From a virus: a stretch of 40,386 nucleotides of DNA. This document shows positions 12,765 to 21,836 of the stretch, piece by piece. Below the pieces are notes generated by a model, which was not told the origin of the DNA, did not search any database, and worked only from the letters and a program-made list of their open reading frames with translations. A program made the translations under genes and the position numbers. The stretch covers positions 1 through 40,386 of the IMG/VR virus record IMGVR_UViG_3300037541_000317; one strand, 5' to 3'. The first letter of the stretch is position 1, and each line of letters opens with the position of its first letter.

Positions 12765-14770
12765 GGGGCCGAGTAACCGCCGACGACGGCACCGCCGCCC
12801 ATAAGCGCCCGAGCAAGTCGCGCGCGGTCCTGTTGGGACATTTGAACCGACTGCATCGCTTGATTGAGCGCCCCCGGATCGCGGCCCGCGAGCACTTGAG
12901 CAAGGCGAGCGCGGACGGGTTCCGGCGTTGCCATGCGCGAGGCTTGGTCCCCGAGATACCGGACGCCAGCGCGAACGTAGTTCATGGGGTTAAGCGGATT
13001 GGACGCAATCCCCACCATGTCCTGAGCCATGCCGCCGGGGTCGCGGTTCAAATCGGCGTCGGCTGCGAGGCGTTCGGCGGTTTTCGAGTTCGCCTTGATG
13101 CTCGCGTAACTGTCGAACATCGCCCGCTCGTTCTTGAGCATGTCGATATAGCGACGGAACGTGTCCCTGTCGCCAAAGGCAACGCGAATACGATCTTCAA
13201 GCGCAGGAATGTCCATGACGCGCTTCGTGGCGTCCGACCTGACGTTGAGGTTGTCGAGTTTGTCCTTAATCGCCTGCGCCGCGCCCATGCGGAACGCTTC
13301 CCGATCCTCGGGCTTCATCTTGGCGAGTGAAGCGGAGATATCTTTCGCGCGGCCAAATTCGGCGCGGTTCATAAACGCCGTTCCGGCTTCTGCCGCTTCC
13401 GTCGTGCGCCAAGCGGCGGCGGTATTCGTGCGGCCCACGTTGTACGCCTGACCGCCCTGCCCCGACGATTCAATGGCCGCAATCAGTTTGTCTTGAAACT
13501 CCCGAATTTTTCCCTTGGAAACATTCCCCATCGAGTTTCGGGATTCACCCGACGACATAAGATCGTCAATCGCCATCTTGGCTTGATGCAGGGTGTCTAT
13601 CGTGATTTCCGGGCGCGCGTCGTCGTCAACGAGGAAGCCGCGAACCTTCTGCAACGCAGACTTGATGCCGCCCTTGGCTCCGGCAATTTCCGCATCCAAT
13701 TCCTTGAGCATGGGCGCAACGTCTACAAGGTCGCCCGATGCCTTGGCGGCTTCGTAGTTTACGCCCTGCGCCTTGCGCTGCGCCGCCGCCTTGGCGAGTG
13801 TCGCGTCAAACTTGTCGGGTATAAGACCATCAATCCCCGCCATGACGCGCTGCGTTTGCGAGCCGGTCAACACGTTATCCGCGTTGCGCGTGCCCTCTTG
13901 TCGGGCCGTCACGAAACTATCGAGCGTCTTTTTACCGGCACCCGGAGCCCGCGCCGTTGCCGCGCCTAGGGCTTGTGTGTTTGGGCCAATGTCGAGCAAC
14001 GCCGCGTCCGGTCCCATTGCTGCAAGCCGCGCCGCCGCATCGTTCGGCGTCATCCCGTCGCGCTGTAATGCTTCCGCGACCTTCCGGCCCGCAACCGTCG
14101 CTTGGTTGGTAGCGCCCATGCGCCCGATGGTCTGGTCCGCGAGGAACCGCGCGCCGCGTGCGACACCTTCAACCGCTGCCGGGGCCAACGCGCCCACCGC
14201 ACCGCCGACGAGACCGCCAGTAAGCGCCCCTTCCCCACGGTCGCCAAGGTCGCCTTCCGCCGTGTTGAAGCCGTAGGCCGCACCGCCAGCCGCACCGCCA
14301 GCCGCCGAACGGGCCGTGTTCGCCAGCATGGACCCGCCAGCCGTCGAGCCCGGCAACAGCCGCGAAAGGGGGTTGGCCATGCCCGCGACCATATCGACGC
14401 CGAAAGCCGTCACCGGGGCCGCGTCCCTGCCCGCTTGCGCCCGCTTTACGCTATCGTTGCGACCGGACGAATACGCTTCAGCAACCGACTGCTGATTGGG
14501 CGCGGGCTGGTACTGCGGTTTCGGCAGGCCGAGGCGGTCGGCAATAGCGGACGCCCCCGCGAACGCTCGATCCTGAGCGCCTTGCAGAATGGGCGCTGTG
14601 GCACGCGCCAGCCCCGCCATGTCGTGAGACAGGCCGAGGGTGAATGTCTCTTTGCCAACGTCGGCAAGCGAACCGGCGGGCGGTGCTTCCGGGGCACGCG
14701 GCTTTCCGGCCGCCTTTGCCTCTAGCTCGGCAAGCCTACGAAGGGCTGCCAATTCCTCGCGCGGCGTCAT
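12761..14770 (-). CDS. Large internal virion/ejection protein
   Basis: 669 residues. Ala/Gly-rich, with a long helical body and a glycine-zipper membrane-like stretch (GGSMLANTARSAAGGAAGGAAYG, GALTGGLVGGAVGALAP; about 150-205). The C-terminal half is helical with many charges. Position behind the tail hub and the amphipathic make-up fit the pilot proteins that short-tailed phages eject ahead of DNA (P22 gp16-type role). No sequence-level family claim. Confidence 0.65.
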   Translation of the reverse strand: MTPREELAALRRLAELEAKAAGKPRAPEAPPAGSLADVGKETFTLGLSHDMAGLARATAPILQGAQDRAFAGASAIADRLGLPKPQYQPAPNQQSVAEAYSSGRNDSVKRAQAGRDAAPVTAFGVDMVAGMANPLSRLLPGSTAGGSMLANTARSAAGGAAGGAAYGFNTAEGDLGDRGEGALTGGLVGGAVGALAPAAVEGVARGARFLADQTIGRMGATNQATVAGRKVAEALQRDGMTPNDAAARLAAMGPDAALLDIGPNTQALGAATARAPGAGKKTLDSFVTARQEGTRNADNVLTGSQTQRVMAGIDGLIPDKFDATLAKAAAQRKAQGVNYEAAKASGDLVDVAPMLKELDAEIAGAKGGIKSALQKVRGFLVDDDARPEITIDTLHQAKMAIDDLMSSGESRNSMGNVSKGKIREFQDKLIAAIESSGQGGQAYNVGRTNTAAAWRTTEAAEAGTAFMNRAEFGRAKDISASLAKMKPEDREAFRMGAAQAIKDKLDNLNVRSDATKRVMDIPALEDRIRVAFGDRDTFRRYIDMLKNERAMFDSYASIKANSKTAERLAADADLNRDPGGMAQDMVGIASNPLNPMNYVRAGVRYLGDQASRMATPEPVRARLAQVLAGRDPGALNQAMQSVQMSQQDRARLARALMGGGAVVGGYSAP

Positions 14771-16101
14771 CGGCCAAGCATCTTTCGGAGTTGCTGCAAT
14801 TCCGCCTGTTCCTCAGCCGTCAAGTCGCCGCCAGCCGCAGGCGGATTCATGGCACCCGTCGCCTGTCCGGTCTGCGGCATCTTCGCTTCGGCCCGCGCAC
14901 GGGCGGCGATAGCAACGTCGCGGAGTTCACCAAGAGCCTGCCGAAAATCTTTTTCCGAAAGGCTGGTGTTAAGGCGCGCAATCGCCTGTTCGGCCTTCTT
15001 GCCTTCGACTTCGGTAATCGTGCCGCCGCCCTTGAGGCTCTGAAACGCCTGCAAGAACGCCTGCCCTTGAAGCTGCTGCACACGCTGGCCGAAGTCGTAC
15101 TGTTCCGTTCCGGGTATAGCGTTGAGGAACGAGGTCTTGCCCGTGCCCCAACTCATCCCCGGATGGCTCAAGATGCCGTCGATTGTCTGAAGCGTGCTGT
15201 TTGCGGAAACGACTTCCTGCGGGGCCTTCGCCTCATCCTCGCCAGCGGCCTTGCCCGTCGCCGTCGCCCTAGCGGCACCCGCCAAGTCCTTGGGGATCGT
15301 CCCCATGAGATTGCCGTTGCGGTCAAGGACGCCCCACGTTGTGCCGAGGTCCACGCGCTGCGTACCGGGCGACGGAGACACACCGGGCGGCAACTGCGCC
15401 GGGCGAACGGTCCCGCGACTGCCCATTTGCAACATGACGGGGTTGCCCTGCGCGTCCGTCCCGTAGGTCGGAGTAATACCGAATGTCTCGGGGCCGCTAC
15501 CCTCCGCCCCAAGGCGCGCTTGTTCCTTCTGGAAATCCGCGAGAGAACCCGTATAGCCCTGCGCCTTATAGGCTTCGTAAAGCCGCACGGCGGGAAGCTG
15601 CTTGGACGGGTCGTTCTGGATTTTCCAAGCCTCAAGGTCTTTCGCGGCCTGTGCGCGGCGCTGCTCCGTCGCCATAGCGGCTTCCTGCGTCATCGCCGCC
15701 TGCATCAGGGGCCGAGCCGCTTCCATTGCGTAAGGCGACTGGAACCGCCCGGCGCGCTCGCTCAATTCCGCGTAGTTCGCGGGCCGCATCGTCGCACCGC
15801 CCGGACCCTGACGAGGACCGGGGCCTGCCGCGCCCTGCTCCATGACGGGGGCCATAAAGCCGCGCATGTCGTTCTGATACGCTTCCGCCTGCCCGCGATA
15901 TTCGCTGTCGGCCTTGTCCTCCAAGCGGTTTCCGGCAAGCGCCTGAGCGAGACGCGCAAGGCCCTGCGACCAATGCCCCACGGGGGACGTATCCGCACCG
16001 GACATCTGAAGCTGCTGCGCGAGGCGAAGGCGCGGGTCTCGCATATACGCCATTTGCAGACCCTGCGGCGCGCCAGCCATGCCGCGATTGAGGATTGCCA
16101 T
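14767..16101 (-). CDS. Internal virion protein (ejection type)
   Basis: 444 residues, coupled to the next gene by a four-base overlap. Mostly helical, Gln/Ala-rich (RLAQQLQMSGADTSP, GLARLAQALAGNRLEDKADSEY) with a Pro/Gly-rich middle. The C-terminus is a charged helix (LTAEEQAELQQLRKMLGR). Probably one of the proteins packed above the portal and delivered with the genome. Confidence 0.6.
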   Translation of the reverse strand: MAILNRGMAGAPQGLQMAYMRDPRLRLAQQLQMSGADTSPVGHWSQGLARLAQALAGNRLEDKADSEYRGQAEAYQNDMRGFMAPVMEQGAAGPGPRQGPGGATMRPANYAELSERAGRFQSPYAMEAARPLMQAAMTQEAAMATEQRRAQAAKDLEAWKIQNDPSKQLPAVRLYEAYKAQGYTGSLADFQKEQARLGAEGSGPETFGITPTYGTDAQGNPVMLQMGSRGTVRPAQLPPGVSPSPGTQRVDLGTTWGVLDRNGNLMGTIPKDLAGAARATATGKAAGEDEAKAPQEVVSANSTLQTIDGILSHPGMSWGTGKTSFLNAIPGTEQYDFGQRVQQLQGQAFLQAFQSLKGGGTITEVEGKKAEQAIARLNTSLSEKDFRQALGELRDVAIAARARAEAKMPQTGQATGAMNPPAAGGDLTAEEQAELQQLRKMLGR

Positions 16102-16113
16102 TCTCGCGGCTCC

Positions 16114-16971
16114 TTACTGCCAGAACTTCGACATGAGGCCCGCACCGCCGAGGCCGAACAGACCGCCCATCGCGGCGTTGTTCTGCGAGGTCGCCATCTG
16201 CTGCTGCATGAGCGCGTTCTGCTGGTTCATCCCGAGGGCTGCCGACGTATCGACGCCAGCGACTTGGGTTTGCGGCGTCCCTGTGAACTGCGGCGAATTC
16301 ACCTGAGCACCCGAGAGAAGCGCCGAAAGCGTGTTCAATTCCTGATTTCGCGGGAGGTACGCTTCGTTGATCCGGTCGTTCCGGCCTTGGCGCATACGGC
16401 CATATTCCGCCGACGCCGCGTTACCGGCGTTGAGGTCCGCCCCGAGAAGGAAGTCGTTGTAGCCCTTCTGGAAGCGCGTAAGCTCGTCGTTGTAAGCTTG
16501 CGAGCCGATGCCGATGCCCTGATTTGCCAACTGCGTTTCGAGAGACGAACGCTGGCGGTCCCAATCCGGTTGGGCGCGGGAGATAAGCGCCTGTCGCTGC
16601 GCGTCGCGGAATGCCGTGTCGTAGGTCGGCGCGGAACCAAGGCCCGACAGGTCAACCGGCGAGGAAATCAGGTTGCGGACGTTGCCAAGCAACTGATTGC
16701 CCGCCTGTCCGTAACCGATGGCCCCCTGTTCCCCGAGGTCCGCAATCTGCTGCTGATTGGGCGTGAGCGTCTGCGTGACGTTGAACCGGGGCGTTCCGTC
16801 CGACCAAGTTCCGTTCTGCGAGTATTCCAGCGACCCTTGCGGGGTATACTGGTTCATCGCGTTGAGGCCGGTCTGTGTAATGGCGGTTTCCTTGTTCGCC
16901 GCACCTTGCGCGCGGGCCGTCGCCGCCGGATCAATCTGCGGCGGGGCGGAGGGGGAACGCTTGCTGCCCAT
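16114..16971 (-). CDS. Virion protein, probable ejection protein
   Basis: 285 residues. Starts KRSPSAPPQIDPAATARAQG, a phrase typical of N-termini of short-tailed phage internal or needle-region proteins, followed by Gln/Asn-rich helices (SLETQLANQGIGIGSQAYNDEL) and a Gly-rich hydrophobic end (MGGLFGLGGAGLMSKFWQ) that could insert into membrane. Third gene of the likely ejection set. Confidence 0.62.
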   Translation of the reverse strand: MGSKRSPSAPPQIDPAATARAQGAANKETAITQTGLNAMNQYTPQGSLEYSQNGTWSDGTPRFNVTQTLTPNQQQIADLGEQGAIGYGQAGNQLLGNVRNLISSPVDLSGLGSAPTYDTAFRDAQRQALISRAQPDWDRQRSSLETQLANQGIGIGSQAYNDELTRFQKGYNDFLLGADLNAGNAASAEYGRMRQGRNDRINEAYLPRNQELNTLSALLSGAQVNSPQFTGTPQTQVAGVDTSAALGMNQQNALMQQQMATSQNNAAMGGLFGLGGAGLMSKFWQ

Positions 16972-16973
16972 GT

Positions 16974-17417
16974 CTACTTTCCAAACCGCCGCGCGTAGTC
17001 AGGCGACAGCATCCGACAGATAATCGCGTGGGTGCCCTTGCCATAGTGGTGGCCGAGGGTTGCCTCGCGCTTGAAACCGATATGCTCGTTGACCTTCAGC
17101 GCCCGCTCGTTCGTGTGCGGTGTCGCCGTCCAAACCTTGAAAACCTTGAACTGCTCGAACGGAACGGACAGAAGTGCTCGAATCGTGTTCCGCGTGGCCC
17201 ACATGGGGCTCTCTGCCGCCATGCTCAACTGAACCGTCCCCGCGTCCTCGTTGTATTCGTGATAGACGACGCCAGCGAGTGCGCGACCGTCAGCGCCGAT
17301 AACCGCTATGCCACGGCAAGGACCGAAGCCCGCCGCGCCGACATGCGGAATGCGCGAGGCGACCCATCCGGCTACGTCGTTGTCGTAGCCGGTCAACAGC
17401 GTAGGTTCGGGCCTCAT
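16974..17417 (-). CDS. GNAT-like N-acetyltransferase
   Basis: 147 residues. The fold elements of GNAT are visible: beta strands GIAVIGADGRALAGVVYHEY, the segment AAESPMWATRNTIRALLSVPFEQFKVFKVWTATP, and NERALKVNEHIGFKREATLGHHYGKG, which is the classic end of a small acetyltransferase. The gene sits inside the virion block, overlapping its upstream neighbour by four bases. It may modify a virion or host protein; the substrate is unknown. Confidence 0.78.
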   Translation of the reverse strand: MRPEPTLLTGYDNDVAGWVASRIPHVGAAGFGPCRGIAVIGADGRALAGVVYHEYNEDAGTVQLSMAAESPMWATRNTIRALLSVPFEQFKVFKVWTATPHTNERALKVNEHIGFKREATLGHHYGKGTHAIICRMLSPDYARRFGK

Positions 17418-18409
17418 TTACCGGCGAGCAATTCCGCGAGGCGCTTGCGCGTCTTGTCGGGACCGCCGAGGCGCTTAACGTCCGACGATTTGATGACATA
17501 CTCGCCGTGATCGAGCGCGGCATAGCCATCGTCGGGGCCGGGCGGATTGGGTCCGATAAGACGGTCGCGCGTAACGTGCCCGCCCTTCTCAAAGCCGCCG
17601 GGCGCGTCGCTACCACTGCCGTCGTTCATTCCGGCACCGTAGCCGCCGCCGTCGTATCCACCGCCCCCGCCGCCGTAGCTGTTCGGGTCTACGCCGCCGT
17701 AGGGGTCCGCTGCCGGGTTGGAGAACGGGTCGGCCATACCACCGCCGCCGTTGTTCGGATCGACATTGCCGTAGGGGTTTGCGGCAGGATTGGCGAACGG
17801 ATCAACGGCGGGCGCGTTGTAGCCGTCCTGCGGATCGACCATGCCGTAAGGCGAAGCCGCGTTGAGCCTGTCGCCCCACTGACGGCCCACATTATCCCCG
17901 AGAAGCCCAAACGATGCGTTGTTGAGAACGCCCGAGAGATATCCGCCAAGGCCGATACCCGGCAGTCCCGTGGACGCAAGGCCCTTGTTTGCCGTCGATA
18001 CGTCGAAGCCCGTTCCGATGGCATTGCCGACAAGCCCGGCACCCGGAATGCCGCCAGCAAGGCCAAGGCCCATACCGATCATTCCGCCGAAGCCGCCGTT
18101 GCCGTACCCACGGCCCGGAAAGCCGCCGCCGAAGGCACCCGCAGGCGAAGCCATTTCTCCCGTTGTCTCGCCCTTCGTGCTATCCGAAACAGTCGCACCA
18201 AAGGGGTCCGTGGTGTCGTCCCGACCGCCCGATCCGTCGCCCGAGGACATGCCGCTTCCGAACTGTCCCGGCTTCGGCGCGCCCGTCTGCTGTGCGGGCT
18301 GTTCCGTAAGCGGATCACCGGCGAGCGCCGCCGCGAGCGGATTCCACCGCGTAACGTACTCCTTGCCGCTCGGCGCGTAGGTGCTACGCAACCCGCCATA
18401 CTGCATCAT
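17414..18409 (-). CDS. Gly-rich virion protein with tandem motif
   Basis: 331 residues. A Gly-rich centre (FGGGFPGRGYGNGGFGGMIG) leads to repeats of DPFxNPAAxPYGxVDPN (about 195-250), a further Gly tract and a folded C-terminal tail (KGGHVTRDRLIGPNPPGPDDG...EYVIKSSDVKRLGGPD). That tail resembles ends of uncharacterised virion proteins of short-tailed phages. Sits between the tail hub gene and the GNAT gene. Confidence 0.62.
   Translation of the reverse strand: MMQYGGLRSTYAPSGKEYVTRWNPLAAALAGDPLTEQPAQQTGAPKPGQFGSGMSSGDGSGGRDDTTDPFGATVSDSTKGETTGEMASPAGAFGGGFPGRGYGNGGFGGMIGMGLGLAGGIPGAGLVGNAIGTGFDVSTANKGLASTGLPGIGLGGYLSGVLNNASFGLLGDNVGRQWGDRLNAASPYGMVDPQDGYNAPAVDPFANPAANPYGNVDPNNGGGGMADPFSNPAADPYGGVDPNSYGGGGGGYDGGGYGAGMNDGSGSDAPGGFEKGGHVTRDRLIGPNPPGPDDGYAALDHGEYVIKSSDVKRLGGPDKTRKRLAELLAGK
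17685..17860 (-). repeat. In-frame tandem repeat in Gly-rich virion gene
   Basis: Two full and one partial copies of a unit coding about 24 residues with the core PYGxVDPN. Adjacent copies differ at several codons, so they are not fresh slippage products. Low-complexity repeats of this kind are prone to length change. Confidence 0.6.
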
Positions 18410-19932
18410 AGCTGCCCACCCGGAATGAACGTGAAGTCGGTCGCGATCCAGCCGCTTGTGAGAGTTGTCGAGGCTGTCTGCATCCGAAGCGCTGCCGAAC
18501 GGCCCATGCCCCTAAGACCGAGCCAGCCGTCGTAAATGTCCGTGCCGCCGCCCCACAGACCGACATCCCACAGTGCGGTGTCCCAAACGCCGCCGTTTCC
18601 GGGGAGTGTGGTGGGGACGCTTTCGGGCGGGAAGATGCGGAAGTCCGTATTGAGTTCGACGGCAATCGAGGGTGCTTCGTTCGACTCAAAGATCGGACGG
18701 GCGCGCTTGAAGGCTTTCGACTGACCGGGCGAACCGAAATAGTTGAACGCCTGTAGAGCGTCCGTCGTGATGTTCGTGCCCGCGTCCGCCGTTACGTCGC
18801 CGTCGAACTTGTAGACCGTGCCGTTACTCGATCCGAAATACAGATTGTTCCCCGCAAGAGACCACGAGACTGCGGGAATACCCGTGAACCGACACGGGGC
18901 GCGGGTAATCGTGTTGAACGCGATTTGGTAGGCTTGAGTCGACGAAATCGGCACGTTGAATAGAAGCATGGTTCGGCGCGGGTAGATGACCGGCTGCCAG
19001 CCGAACAGCGACCCGTAGGAGCGGACGTACTCGTTAAACGCTCGGTTTATCTGCGAGGTAATCGCGACCCGCTCTGTCTGCGAGCGGTCAATCGAGAGAA
19101 CCGCCGACAGGGGAACGATACCTTCGTCGGTAACAACGAGAAGGTCCGCACCCGCCTTGATGAAGCACCTGCGCCCGATGGGCTTGCCCATCTGATAGAC
19201 GCCGATCAAGGACCACGTTGCAGCCGCCGAAGGGTCCGTGCCTTGGTAGACAATCGCCTGCCCCTCAGACGTGAGGAATACGGCGATATCATCCATGCCG
19301 TCGCCGCCGTCGCGGGACCACGTACCCATGCCCATGATGTAACCGCCACGGGTAGCAAGCCCTGCAATCGAGAACGACGTAGCGGTGCCTGCAATCGAGT
19401 TGACGGCGAGATACCAAGCCGTCAGCGAGTCACGTTCGCCAAACCACAGCCGTCGTTGGTGTGCATTGATCCACACCAGATTCGCCGCAGTCGGGCCGGT
19501 AATCGACGGGTTGGCCCATACCGACCCGTTGTAGCTGATCGGAGCGTCCGCGCCGTTTACCGCGACGATGAACTGCCCGCCAGCCGTGCCGAAGTTTACG
19601 TACTGCCAACGCGCATTCGTCAGGCTCGACAACTCAGCAGAACCGACCGCACCCGCCGAGGTAACGTCGTAGATGTTCGATCCCGCCGCGCCGAAAATTT
19701 CCGCCGTCCCCGTCTGCGGGACATACTCAAAGAGCGTTTCGACGGCAGCGCCCAAGCCCGTCGCGTGGGATGCGTAGCCCGGACGGATGTTTACCTTGTC
19801 CGTCGTCGGGAACCAGTTGTCTAGCAGGACGGCCCGCAAGGGGGGCATGTCTGCGAGAGCCTCTCTGGTATCCCAGCCCTCTACCGGCGCTGCAATCGTC
19901 TTGCTAACGCTGCCCGCAATCGAACCGCTCAT
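18406..19932 (-). CDS. Tail hub/stabilisation protein (P22 gp10-like role)
   Basis: 508 residues from the ATG at 19932, which overlaps the upstream stop (ATGA); a TTG three codons earlier is less likely. Predicted all-beta with repeated blade-like strands (LTNARWQYVNFGTAGGQFIVAVNG, QRRLWFGERDSLTAWYLAV, AAATWSLIGVYQMGKPIGRRC). Opening GWDTREALADMPPLRAVLLDNWFPTTDKV... is typical of tail-stabilisation proteins in short-tailed phages. It likely plugs and extends the portal. Confidence 0.75.
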   Translation of the reverse strand: MSGSIAGSVSKTIAAPVEGWDTREALADMPPLRAVLLDNWFPTTDKVNIRPGYASHATGLGAAVETLFEYVPQTGTAEIFGAAGSNIYDVTSAGAVGSAELSSLTNARWQYVNFGTAGGQFIVAVNGADAPISYNGSVWANPSITGPTAANLVWINAHQRRLWFGERDSLTAWYLAVNSIAGTATSFSIAGLATRGGYIMGMGTWSRDGGDGMDDIAVFLTSEGQAIVYQGTDPSAAATWSLIGVYQMGKPIGRRCFIKAGADLLVVTDEGIVPLSAVLSIDRSQTERVAITSQINRAFNEYVRSYGSLFGWQPVIYPRRTMLLFNVPISSTQAYQIAFNTITRAPCRFTGIPAVSWSLAGNNLYFGSSNGTVYKFDGDVTADAGTNITTDALQAFNYFGSPGQSKAFKRARPIFESNEAPSIAVELNTDFRIFPPESVPTTLPGNGGVWDTALWDVGLWGGGTDIYDGWLGLRGMGRSAALRMQTASTTLTSGWIATDFTFIPGGQL

Positions 19933-20633
19933 GTCATCCAATAACCTTCCGGAACAACAATGCCCGGATAGCGGCCATACTCAGGAGCGCCCGCGAGGCT
20001 TACGGTGCGCTTCGGCCCGTCGCCCGTGAGGTACTGCCTAACCTGTTTCTCAAACCGCGCTTCGGCGTCAACCGCGCCCGGCTGGCCTTCCGACCGGAGA
20101 TAGAGTGCGACGATGCCGAGCGTGAATAGTTCCTCGGGAATGCGCCCCGTGTCGGTGTCAGCCGTCCACGTCGCTTGAGCAGTACCGCCGGAGGACTGGC
20201 AGAACTTTGACGAGATGTATTCAAACGCAAACGTCTCACCGGCAGGCGGAACCGGGTTAACGTGGATGTTCGTGCCGTAAACCGTGAACGTGTCCTGTAC
20301 CGGCGAGGTCGTCCACGACTTGATCGTCTGCCACTGCTGGGCGTTCATCGGACCCTGAAGCGGGCGCTTGCGTGTCCGATTCCAGAACGTCTCGTTGACG
20401 AACCGCGCGAGGTCGGACGGGACCATGCCCGTCTGTTCCTCTTGCGCCAGACTGGTAAACGTCGAGGGCGTGCGAAGGTTTTGCCACTCACCGCGAAGGG
20501 GGAGTTCGCGGCCAAGGCGCTGCGCATAGCGGAGCATGTCCACGACTTCCACATCGGGATTGCCGATGACGGACGCCGGGACGCGCAGCTTCATTTCCTT
20601 GGCGGCATCGCCTATGATCGTGAGCAGGGTCAA
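19929..20633 (-). CDS. Head-tail adaptor/tail accessory protein (P22 gp4-like role)
   Basis: 234 residues from a TTG at 20633 with GGAG eight bases upstream. Helical N-terminus (LTIIGDAAKEMKLRVPASV), then a beta domain (TFTVYGTNIHVNPVPPAGETFAFEYISS), then helices (EELFTLGIVALYLRSEGQPGA...). This arrangement and the phrase ELPLRGEWQ are typical of adaptors that sit below the portal in short-tailed phages. Confidence 0.7.
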   Translation of the reverse strand: MTLLTIIGDAAKEMKLRVPASVIGNPDVEVVDMLRYAQRLGRELPLRGEWQNLRTPSTFTSLAQEEQTGMVPSDLARFVNETFWNRTRKRPLQGPMNAQQWQTIKSWTTSPVQDTFTVYGTNIHVNPVPPAGETFAFEYISSKFCQSSGGTAQATWTADTDTGRIPEELFTLGIVALYLRSEGQPGAVDAEARFEKQVRQYLTGDGPKRTVSLAGAPEYGRYPGIVVPEGYWMT

Positions 20634-20645
20634 CGATGTTCTCCG

Positions 20646-21230
20646 CTAGGCGGCTTGCTTCGGAGGCCGACCGGGGCCGCGCCGTTCCGTCATCCCGGCT
20701 TGGGCGGCAAGCGCCTTGACCGTGGATGTGAGTTCTTCGATCTGCGCCTTCAGCGCCGCGTTTTCCGCGTCACGCACCGCAAGCGCTTCCTCGATCTTTG
20801 CCGACCCCTGCTTGTTCGCGATAAACGCGCGGGCCTTCTCACGCATCGAGCGCGCACCCATGCCGATCTTTTCGAGGTCGCTATCGGTAAGCGCGGCGAT
20901 ATCCTCGACCGTGCGAACGTGCATCAGCTTCAGACGATCCGCCTGCCCCGAATTGACACCAGCCCAAGCGGCCAACGGGGTGCCGTCTACCGGCTCATCC
21001 TGACCCTTTTTCCAGTGTTCATAGGCACGCTCAAGAACGGGCCAGAGTTCCTCAGACTTCTTGAGCCGCGCGACCTTTTCCTGCGTCGTGGCACCGTTGC
21101 CGCCGACCTTCACCCACTCGCACCAGTCAACCGCATTGGGTTCGCCGGGCTTCCCCTGCACGTCCTCATAAGCGGTCCAGAATTTCGTGACGCGGATACG
21201 GGGCGCGCCCTGCCCCTGTGGTTCGTTCAT
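20646..21230 (-). CDS. Virion-block protein with HhH and AT-hook-like end
   Basis: 194 residues from the ATG at 21230 (AGGGGA upstream). Residues about 100-135 (LKLMHVRTVEDIAALTDSDL then EKIGMGARSMREKARAFIA) form a helix-hairpin-helix-like pair. A coiled coil follows, and the C-terminus RRGPGRPPK resembles an AT-hook. Both features suggest contact with DNA, odd for a gene between decoration and adaptor genes. It could bind the packaged end of the genome. Confidence 0.62.
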   Translation of the reverse strand: MNEPQGQGAPRIRVTKFWTAYEDVQGKPGEPNAVDWCEWVKVGGNGATTQEKVARLKKSEELWPVLERAYEHWKKGQDEPVDGTPLAAWAGVNSGQADRLKLMHVRTVEDIAALTDSDLEKIGMGARSMREKARAFIANKQGSAKIEEALAVRDAENAALKAQIEELTSTVKALAAQAGMTERRGPGRPPKQAA

Positions 21231-21243
21231 AGTTTCCCCTTCC

Positions 21244-21278
21244 AAAGAAAAAGGGCGAGGCCCGCGAAGGCCCCGCCC
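21244..21278 (-). terminator. Terminator after the decoration-protein gene
   Basis: Minus strand GGGCGGGGCC pairs with GGCCTCGCCC (one G-U) across a short loop and is followed by TTTTTCTTT. A strong intrinsic terminator between the decoration gene and the HhH gene. Confidence 0.82.
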
Positions 21279-21296
21279 CTAGTCGTCAAGCGCCCG

Positions 21297-21779
21297 TTAC
21301 TCCGGGCAGGTCACGAAAACGATCTTCGCCGTAGCGTCGACCGCGATAGCCGCGATGTGGTCGGTGACGAGGGCCGACACGTCGAGCGTGCCGTCCGTCG
21401 AACCAACCGGGGTCAGCGCGTTGCCGTCAGCGCCAGCCGTCAGCGCCGTGGTGAGCGTTGCCGGGCCGGAAATCTGAATCCAGCCGTAGTCGCCGCTCGC
21501 GATGACAGCCTGAAGGACGCCTGCGCCGACGCCTGCCGAATCCGACAGGTCCGACGTGACAACCGTGGTTGCACCCGCCGAAGTGCCGGACGGGGCGTAG
21601 TAGTAGCAGAAGTTGCCAGCCGCAGCCGCGACCGCACCGGCCCCGCTGTTGTACTGGATGAACTTATACTTTTTGCCGTTGCCGTCACGGTAGATATCGC
21701 CAACGGCCCAACCGGTGCCGCTGGTCTGAAGCGTAGCGGAGGTGTAAGTCTCCGTCAGCTTGGCTCCAAAGTTCGCCAT
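21297..21779 (-). CDS. Capsid decoration/cement protein
   Basis: 160 residues, Gly/Ala/Thr/Ser-rich and predicted all beta (FGAKLTETYTSATLQTSGTG, WAVGDIYRDGNGKKYKFIQYN). It lies immediately downstream of the major capsid gene and between two strong terminators, so it has its own high-expression segment. Small beta proteins in this place stabilise the capsid surface. Function is from position and composition. Confidence 0.68.
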   Translation of the reverse strand: MANFGAKLTETYTSATLQTSGTGWAVGDIYRDGNGKKYKFIQYNSGAGAVAAAAGNFCYYYAPSGTSAGATTVVTSDLSDSAGVGAGVLQAVIASGDYGWIQISGPATLTTALTAGADGNALTPVGSTDGTLDVSALVTDHIAAIAVDATAKIVFVTCPE

Positions 21780-21798
21780 GCTGTTGTTCCTTTCCTTG

Positions 21799-21830
21799 GA
21801 AAAAAGAAGGGGCCGGTGTTACCCGGCCCC
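21799..21830 (-). terminator. Terminator after the major capsid gene
   Basis: Minus strand GGGGCCGG-GTAACA-CCGGCCCC followed by TTCTTTTTT. Perfect 8-bp GC stem plus T tract, in the 57-base gap before the decoration gene. Confidence 0.85.
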
Positions 21831-21836
21831 GATTGG

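Noticed and set aside
14644-16998. 784-codon open frame on the plus strand
   Set aside because: Antisense to three ejection-type genes, no ribosome site of note, Arg-rich low-quality sequence. A shadow of the minus-strand genes.
17507-18535. 342-codon plus-strand frame
   Set aside because: Mirror of the Gly-rich virion gene; composition reflects that gene's repeats.
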